This document shows, piece by piece, positions 56,680-64,000 of a stretch of 64,000 nucleotides of DNA; the first letter of the stretch is position 1; the number at the start of each line of letters is the position of its first letter. The stretch comes from Atrichornis clamosus (Eukaryota; Chordata; Aves; Passeriformes; Menuridae). The translations under genes were made by a program, and so were the position numbers. The DNA lies in the NCBI GenBank assembly GCA_013400975.1, contig WBMZ01003284.1:1118-65117 (forward strand). Direction: 5' to 3'. The notes beneath the pieces were generated by a model that saw nothing but the letters and a program-made list of their open reading frames with translations, was not told the origin of the DNA and did no database searches.

Positions 56680-59600
56680 GTTCACCCAGGATTTCCATAA
56701 ATCCAATGGGTACTGTGCCAAATAAGATTAGAGAAGACTTCACATTATTGTACAATCCAATGAAAATATCATCTGCTAAGCTCCTTCTGGTGGCGACGGG
56801 GAGTAGGTGGCTAATATTAGCAGGTGTTTGTCTCAGAGGCAAAGAGGAGGCAGGAACACCTGCCCGTGCCCGTGCACGGTGTGGGAGCAGCCATCGTGAC
56901 TTCACCTGTGGCAAAGTCTCCAGTAAAAATGCAATTCTTAACAGCTGAAATTCTGGTCATTGCCATGTTGTGTCAATTTTTTTCTCTACCTTTTATTACA
57001 TTATGTTTAATCTCACCCTGTTTTGTATTCGCAAATGTATCTTTATTCAAAATTCTGTTTAAATTTATTTAGCTATACTTTCATATGCTACCTAATTCCT
57101 GGCACTGTATTTTCACATGCAGAGTTGCACTAATAAATGGAGCAGGTGGATTTTTACATCTGATCTGTGCCTGTTTTTTCTATACACATATTTTTCTTTC
57201 AAACCTTGACCTGCAAGAAAGCAGGAAGGAAGAGTCATCTGGCACTTAGACAGTAATCATTCAATATGTTTGTATTTGAGAATAAAGGAAAATGATTTTT
57301 TTTTTTTGTTCCATGAGGAAATAGCAGAGGGAGCCTTAAAGAGGCAAGGGCATTTGCATTCTGTATTTGTCTCCTTTATAAATGTGGTTAACTAATTGCC
57401 TCTCCTTTCATCAGTTATCAATCCTTTGTTCCTGAACACAAGCAGAATCAGATTCTGATGCCATCACTGAACTTGATGAGTTCCTGACTCCATTAGTCAT
57501 CCTCTTGAACTCAATGGTCCAGATTCTCAAATGGTATAAATCAGCATAGCCCATCCCATAATCAAAAAAGCTGACCTAAGGAGATAACCTGTGGAACAAA
57601 GTCCTACATGATGAGAGTAGGGGAATTGGTATCATAATGTTCTAAAATTTTATGAAAAATTCTTATCCATAAAGCCTTAAAAAAAGAAAGTGGGAATAAA
57701 TACTTTTGGAACAATTAGCTGTGTTATTCTTAGACAACATGGCTTAATGAAACATGATCTGTAGCTCTGCTCAGGAGTAAAATTAATATATAATATATAT
57801 AATATGCTGACACTTATGCATTTAACCTGTTTAAAGATTGTCCACTTCTTTCAATACACTCATTATTCATAATTGTTGGATACTTCCAAATGTTACTCAG
57901 GATCTGTAAACTGTGAATGTTGCATACTGAGAACCCTGGAACTGAGATGTATGGCAGATGCAAATAAATTATAGTGTTACAGCAGCTTGTCTAGATGGAC
58001 TTTAGCTTTATAAACTGCTGTGTCTGCATAAAAATGGGTTTTGCTTCATTGCATAACAAACCTGACTTCATGCTGCCCACTGGCTGGCAGCTGGTAACTG
58101 TACCAGGAGTACAGCGCATGTAATGTTTACAAAAAGTTGAATGGAGCAGGCTGAGTACAAGATCCTGCCTAGAAGTGACCAAAATGTTGGAGTCACAATA
58201 AAAGAACAGTGCCCAAGTCTTAATCCTCTGATGTTGACATGGAGGAATGATGAATTTCCACAGTTGGTGTGCAAAAGTGATGTCCCCAACCACAGCCTTG
58301 GCAATCACTCAGACCTCAGAGTAAATTAATGCAGTCTACAGCTGTTCTAAATTTTGCCAAATCAAAAAACATGAAAAAAAAAAAGCATGTATCCCATTTC
58401 TGGCATGATTCTCATTTGCTTGTTCTCCTCCTGGCTCACTGCCATTTGCCTTCCAGTGACTCTGTTATAACAAGGAGGCATGGAAAACATCTCTCATCTC
58501 CACTTCTCCCAGACCTTTAATAGCGCAGTGGTTGGGGCACACATGCAGAAAGGGAAAGATTAGATTTTAGTCTCTGCAGGCTCAGGAAGAAACAGACTTC
58601 AGATCTCCCTTTTGGAGCACCCCGAATACGGCTGCTGTCCCTGGGGACGTGACCAATGGTCTCCAGCTCATACGGGGGGTACAGAGCCTCTCAGCAGTTC
58701 CAACACACTGTGGCACTCACTCAACTCACAGTCACCTGTCCCTGCAGTTGGGAGCCTGTCCCCTCATGTTTATAACTTACACTGCACATACTACACAATT
58801 CAACTTTGTTGACTACTCTGGAAATGCAGTTAATCCAGTATTGAGTGTTTGTAAAAGACCAACCTGATGCACGGTGAGGAAATGCTACAAAAATAGAGTT
58901 CTGCTCTTTGCAGCTACTTCCAAAAGTACCATCCTATCAGTGAAAGTGGGAAAGGTCTGCCAAGGTAACACATCCCACACCGGCCAGAGATGGAGGTTCA
59001 TGAGGCACAGGATGAACTTTATAAAACACTTTAATCTTTGGCCTTTAAGCAGCATCGCCAACAACAGGTTCACATCAGGGTAGTGGCATTAGCCAAGACA
59101 AGTTTACAAATCCCTGAGTGTGCTTCCATCATCCTGAGCTTGAGATATCTGTCAGTCCATAGCAGATGCTGCTGTTGCTGTGCATGTGTCATGTTACTGA
59201 AACCCCTAGATAATGATTACGACCGATTATACAAGATGCCATGTTCCTTAATCATATCACTTACATTTCTGCTGAACGGCAGTGACAAGGTTTAGAAAGG
59301 AGAAGATCACAGCTGTCCAATAAGAAAAAAATCAGATAAACCACACAGTGTTTGCAGACAGAAGATTATGCTAACCTGAAAAGTAGCTTTAGTGCTGTTG
59401 ATATTTGCACTCTCCCTAACTGAGCTGAACTCTCATTCATCCTCTCTGTTTGGCATCGCATCTGAAATGGAGGTGATTGATGCATGAGCAGGTATATTTC
59501 TGATTTTTTTTTTTATGTGTGCTATTTACAATTTTCTGTTCTCCTAGTGAGCATTTGAGTGGTTATTTATTTTTTCTATATTTTTTCCCCCTCTCCTCAC

Positions 59601-61000
59601 CAAGATTGCAGGTCTCAGAGTACCAGGAACTGAATACTAGTTCCAAAGCAGACAGCTGGAGTGAGAAAATCCCCTCCTTGCCCTAGAGGCAACCCTGGCT
59701 CTCAGCTGAAGGCATTCCCCTCCTTTATATGCTGGCTCATTTTGGAGTCTCACTTGCACAGAGGCTGCCAAGTGTCCTGAATTAAATGCAGTGCATTTTT
59801 ATATGAGTAAGTGCCTACTAATGACTGAGCAAAACCAGTGTATTCATTTAAGCAAAGAGTTCAAGCAGGGTTCCAGGAACGGAGAGCCGTGTGCCCTACT
59901 AACAAAGCTATCTAGCTCAGTGCACAATCTGAACTATGCAAAAGAAAGAACCTTCTACTTTTAAGCAGTTATAATGCAGTACCACAGCACTTAGAGTTTT
60001 CGGTGGAAAAGTCAGATGTAATTACTGTTTGACACAAAGGGATTTTTTTTTTTCCCTAGCTCTGCTGACGTTCTATTTTAAATAATTAAAAGTATAATTT
60101 AAAACTTAAATTGATCGTTTCAATAGACCTGATCCTGTCCTCAGAGGGAGCCTCTTGTGTCATAGTTAAACTGTTGATCAGCCCAGTGTCACTGTTTCTC
60201 CTTCATCAGAACATGTACCATCAGATCTATAATTCTTTTTCACTTATGATGGCAGAGCTCCAACATGGGTGTAGTTTGACCCAGGTTAAGCAGATTTAGC
60301 TAAATGCATAAATTGTTCACATTCTGTCATGTGAAAGACGTAGGCCTTGAGCCAATGTTGGGAATAGAAAGCACACCCAATGAAGAAAGTAATGTCTATT
60401 TGAAAATTTTCATAGATTCACATGTCTGGACATTATTGTCTTTGACCCAGAATTGTCAAAAGGAGATATAAGGCTTAAAATAATGTCTTTGATTTTTATA
60501 ATAGTTTAGATGATTGTGTGTTCTGACATTAACTTTCATAAGAAGTAAATTTCAAGGCTATGCAATTAACTGAAAGTGGGGTTTCCATCTCCTTTTGGTT
60601 TTCCTGGTCCATTTCCACTAATTAAATTACATGAAGAATAAAGCCATAAACCAACTAATAAGTCAAAAAGTTTTCATGGTGTAAACCACAGACCTAACAA
60701 GATGTCAGTGCCCTGCACACCAGGTCCACTCTTCTGGATTTCTTGCATCATAACACAGAATCTGGCTTCCAGCGCATTCCTTTGGTGGAGCTGTGCTATC
60801 AGAGATGCCCTCCAAAACCTGTACTATCTTTTCAGACTAATTTTCATCAGGGTAAAAGGGAATGATGTTTATCCACATGGCATAACCTGCAGAAAATAGA
60901 AGTGAGCCCTGAAAGTGTCATTTATTTGTGCCTTAATCTATAATTTTAAACTATTTGTTGTTATACTAATAGTTTGATGAGTTTCACTCTCCAGGATTTT
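56680..61000. other. AT-rich non-coding DNA without a recognised gene
   Basis: No gene recognised. POU octamers are at 57352-57359 (ATTTGCAT) and 57958-57965 (ATGCAAAT). Short overlapping frames at 58000-58330, 58600-58870 and 59040-59300 are not recognised. Confidence 0.55.
57784..57806. repeat. TAATATA microsatellite
   Basis: TAATATATAATATATATAAT units. Simple AT repeat. Confidence 0.7.
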
Positions 61001-61010
61001 CTGTTCTATA

Positions 61011-61042
61011 GATCTTATTAAAGAAAGATCTTATTAAAGAAA
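61011..61042 (+). repeat. Perfect tandem duplication of 16 bp
   Basis: GATCTTATTAAAGAAA is present twice head to tail with no mismatch. A third partial copy (GTTCTT) may follow. It is probably a recent replication-slippage duplication. Confidence 0.85.
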
Positions 61043-61109
61043 GTTCTTCAGCAAATGTCCAAGTCATAATGCAAACATCATAATAAACCTATGTTTAACC
61101 TATGATAAT

Positions 61110-61164
61110 GGTTGAACTCGATGATCTTAGAGGTCTTTCCCAACTTAAAGAATTCTATGATTCT
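61110..61164 (+). mobile_element. CR1 LINE 3' tail fragment (sense)
   Basis: GGTTGAACTCGATGATCTTAGAGGTC-type sequence leading to AATTCTATGATTCT is the standard avian CR1 3' terminus with its octamer tail. Only about 55 bases remain. Confidence 0.9.
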
Positions 61165-61169
61165 ACAAG

Positions 61170-62390
61170 CATTAAAACAGTCCCTCGCAAAAAAAATGTT
61201 CCACATGATGAAGATTTTCTCCTTTTCCCTCATCTCCAGATACTGGAGATCACCAAAAATCAGGAATAAGTGTATAAATTAACACATACAGCTTTATAAT
61301 TGCTGTCAAGAAGATGAGTTAAACCCTTCTATATAAGGGAAGTTGGTTGCCTACGGTTTGCCTAAACCCCCTAAAATGACATCTACAGCCCATATGTGAA
61401 CACATGTGGTATAAATAAAATGGAAGTATAAAAGAGAAAGAGATAAACATATAATTAAAACCAGCATAGCAAACACTTGTGCTCATTCATTTTAATGACT
61501 GCATGCTCCAGTTTACAGAGCAGTTGCAGACCCAGGCCGTAATAGCTGGGTTGACCACATGCCATAAAATACATCAATGTAGGCTGGGTCCAAATTATTC
61601 AATACTTGTAATAAATCCGTCCCATTAACTGGATAAATATGCACAAGCAACAACCCTGGAGATAATGCTGGGAAGTGGCCTGTTGTTATTTAGCAGCAAT
61701 GCCAGCCAACAGGACCTTAAAAATAGTAATACTATCATCTTTTATTGAGAAACAAACAAACAAAAATATTAGTTTATCTTTTAAGATCACATAACTATGT
61801 CTCTCCTTCTGTTATCTGTAACTTGAACTGAAAAAAGAGATGGTGGCCTTGAAAGCTTCAATTCTGTTTATTTTTTTGTACGCCTAATAAAAGGCATCCG
61901 TCATACCATGTATTTTTGAAAATGAAATCTTCATATATTGAAGGTCAATTTTAGTTGAACTAATATAATCAGTAAAAGTCAAGGTTCCTTTACCATTAAA
62001 ATTGTCCATGCTCTGAGTCTTTTGATGTTCTGTGCTTAACCTTGAATCATGCTGTGTATGTTGTGAGCAGGGAGGATAGTGAATTCATGTTACGGTATAA
62101 TGACTGAGTCATCTTGGCCTTGATTTTCAGCTGGCTAAAGCAGATACCCAACAAACATAAGACTTCCTTAAAACCATTTGAAATTAATACACTCTTAAAG
62201 CACTTTCTCTCACCTCAGAATAAGCAGCAGGTAACCAAAAGCCTACAAACAGCTTTTTGTTACAGTTTTATGAAATATTTAATATTTCCTGAATATATTT
62301 CTCAAAGTTGAAAGATGGTTACGTATAACTAGAGCAAGTACTGATATTGAGAAGTGTTTTGAGGTTGGCACAGAAGAAATCACATGATAA
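61170..62390. other. AT-rich non-coding DNA without a recognised gene
   Basis: Nothing recognised between the two CR1 fragments. Short open frames only. Confidence 0.6.
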
Positions 62391-62395
62391 TCCTG

Positions 62396-62605
62396 ACAGG
62401 AGGGTGCAGCCAGGTGAGGGCTGGTCTTATCTTCCAATAAGAACTGTCAGGAAAATAGGAAATGGTCTCAAGTTGCACCAGAGAAGGTTTAGGTTGGATA
62501 GTAGCAAAAATTTCTTCCCTGAAAGAGTTGTTAAGCACTGGAACAGACTGCCCAGGGAAGTGGTGGAATCACCATCCCAGGAAGGATTTGATTTCTTCCA
62601 AAAAC
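62396..62605 (+). mobile_element. CR1 LINE fragment, end of ORF2 (sense), lacking its 3' tail
   Basis: The plus-strand frame 62347-62640 (97 codons) includes the conserved C-terminal CR1 ORF2 peptide with the order [36 protein letters not shown]. The frame is still open over about 65 recognisable codons but is only a terminal scrap with no reverse-transcriptase or endonuclease domain, so it is inactive. Unlike normal CR1 copies, the 3' untranslated part and octamer tail are absent. Sequence diverges after about 62605, which implies a later deletion or rearrangement. Confidence 0.9.
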
Positions 62606-62644
62606 TTTCCCTCTCTCCACCATTTCCCTTTTCAGTATAAAATA

Positions 62645-64000
62645 GGAATCTGTTCATTTGCCCTGAGGAATGAAAAGGCAAATCAGTGTGATACTGCCAA
62701 CGCTGTATCAGGGCAGGGTCAGGCTGGATGGAGGCTCTGTGTGAAGGACATTGACCTGCAAGCACTGGCAGGGCAGAGATCTTCACAAGCATGAGTGCCA
62801 CCTGATTTTTAAAACAGAGGTCTAATTAAAGAACACATTAAAATCAATTGGCTTGGAGATGTGTTAAAAGCATTACACACAAAACTGCCAAAAGTAAGGA
62901 GCAGGGCAGGTTTTCAGCAGTGCCACTCTGTTCACTCCAGGGCAATGAGTTCTGATTTTGATCTGTGTAAATGGCATTAGACTGAGCCTGATTCTTATCT
63001 CTCTGAAACTGGATATAGGGAGACGACATAAAAATATGTATTATGTGTTTCTAAAGCAGTCCTGCATCAAGTGAGAGTTTGAGGGACTTATGCGCTGAAA
63101 GACCTACAGAAAAGTTGTACAATGGAAAGTGAAAATGTAATATAAAAGTTATCATGGATGTACGGGATGAAATGGTTGTTGTATTCATGATCATTCTGTT
63201 GCAGCAAAAGTAATTCTCAACCTGCAGATTCCTTAATTTTTTTTTCTTTCCCAAAAGACATTCCTGTTTCTTCTGAGAAAATGATTAACTAGAAGCAAAG
63301 GATATGTTGATTTTAGTATTGATTATCTAGTTCTAAATTTTAACTTTCTCTTCAAAGTGTCAAGTTTAATGGAAGGTCAGAAGAACACTTAAATTACAAA
63401 GCCCAAGCCAGCAAAGACAAATTTCTGATGCAGGACTGAGAGTTGGTCCTGGCCACAGAAAACAAACTCTTTAAAACCCTGTTTCAAACTGGCTCAAACT
63501 TATTATTAATTTTTTTTTTTCCCAAGGATATCTGCACTAAAAGAGAGCCAGTGTCAGCAGTCTATAAATAGCCCAGGACAGTATAAACTTTTGAACTGTG
63601 AAATCTCGGGGATGTAATCTTCCTGCTAAACAGAGGCTTACAGCAGATATTAAATGCTCTGATAGGAGCGTCGCCAGTGTTTGAACTGTCCATGAGAGGA
63701 AGGGAAGTTCTGAATTATTGTTAGCACTGTGCACTGGTGTGGTAATTTAAGTTGGTTTGGAATCTCTTGTCCTAGTTAATTCAGCTGGTTTGGTTATTCT
63801 TCTTGTTCATGTTTGTGCATAAACATACTGCAGCCAAACGACTTACCAGCATTAGATGTCTGAAAAAGAACCTTTGGATCGAGAACAATTAATTTAGCAG
63901 ACATTTAGATGTTATGACGCACTCCTTAAGCAACGGATTTGTTGGAAGAAACAACATATACTGCTGTTTCCATCACTTTCTGTGGCACAATGCTGATTTT
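62645..64000. other. AT-rich non-coding DNA without a recognised gene
   Basis: Unique sequence with a T-run at 63510-63520 and overlapping short frames. No gene, RNA or element recognised up to the window end. Confidence 0.6.

Noticed and set aside
1..64000. Known microRNA, tRNA or snRNA genes
   Set aside because: I looked for mature sequences of common conserved microRNAs (such as the miR-9, 124, 137, 7, 10, 204, 218 families) and for tRNA box B; none was seen. A covariance-model search would be needed to exclude others.
1..64000. CRISPR arrays, prophage, insertion sequences or other bacterial systems
   Set aside because: No regularly spaced repeats and no bacterial gene density; CR1 elements and CpG islands show this is a vertebrate genome.

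Overview
The window is vertebrate nuclear DNA, almost certainly from a bird. The evidence is four remnants of the avian-type CR1 LINE family: their 3' tails read as ATTCTATGATTCT-like octamers on the sense strand, and two copies still encode a decayed C-terminal end of the CR1 reverse-transcriptase polyprotein. Species and chromosome cannot be told from the sequence alone.

I recognise no protein-coding gene, tRNA, rRNA or microRNA. All long open frames (up to 245 codons) lie in CpG-rich or simple-sequence DNA, overlap frames on the other strand, and show no domain I know. The window reads as intergenic or deep-intronic DNA. Its make-up, with many separate CpG islands, AT-rich stretches full of homeodomain, POU, FOX and ONECUT-type motifs, and very few transposons, is typical of the regulatory landscape around a vertebrate developmental gene. 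That gene is not visible here and I do not name it.

Layout. 1-4.4 kb: AT-moderate non-coding DNA with a G-quadruplex-like block at the very start. 4.4-7.5 kb: three CpG islands close together. 7.5-23.9 kb: non-coding DNA with one antisense CR1 (16.3 kb), an ancient SINE-like fragment (17.7 kb) and a compact motif cluster (18.8 kb). 24.0-34.4 kb: a second CpG-rich domain with islands near 24.0-24.5, 29.9-30.0, 30.5-31.2, 32.8-33.4 and 34.1-34.4 kb, interleaved with AT-rich candidate enhancers. At 30325-30459 there is an exon-like segment with convincing splice sites. 34.4-64 kb: AT-rich, CpG-poor desert with candidate regulatory elements near 37.3-37.7 and 43.1-43.5 kb, a lone CpG micro-cluster at 56.6 kb, small inverted and direct repeats, and three more CR1 fragments (51.4, 61.1, 62.4 kb).

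The most useful leads are the chain of CpG islands that stops abruptly near 34.4 kb, the octamer (ATGCAAAT) enrichment, the paired ONECUT-like sites at 43.2-43.3 kb, and the exon-like segment at 30.3 kb. I found no sign of a novel enzyme system, CRISPR array or complete mobile element.
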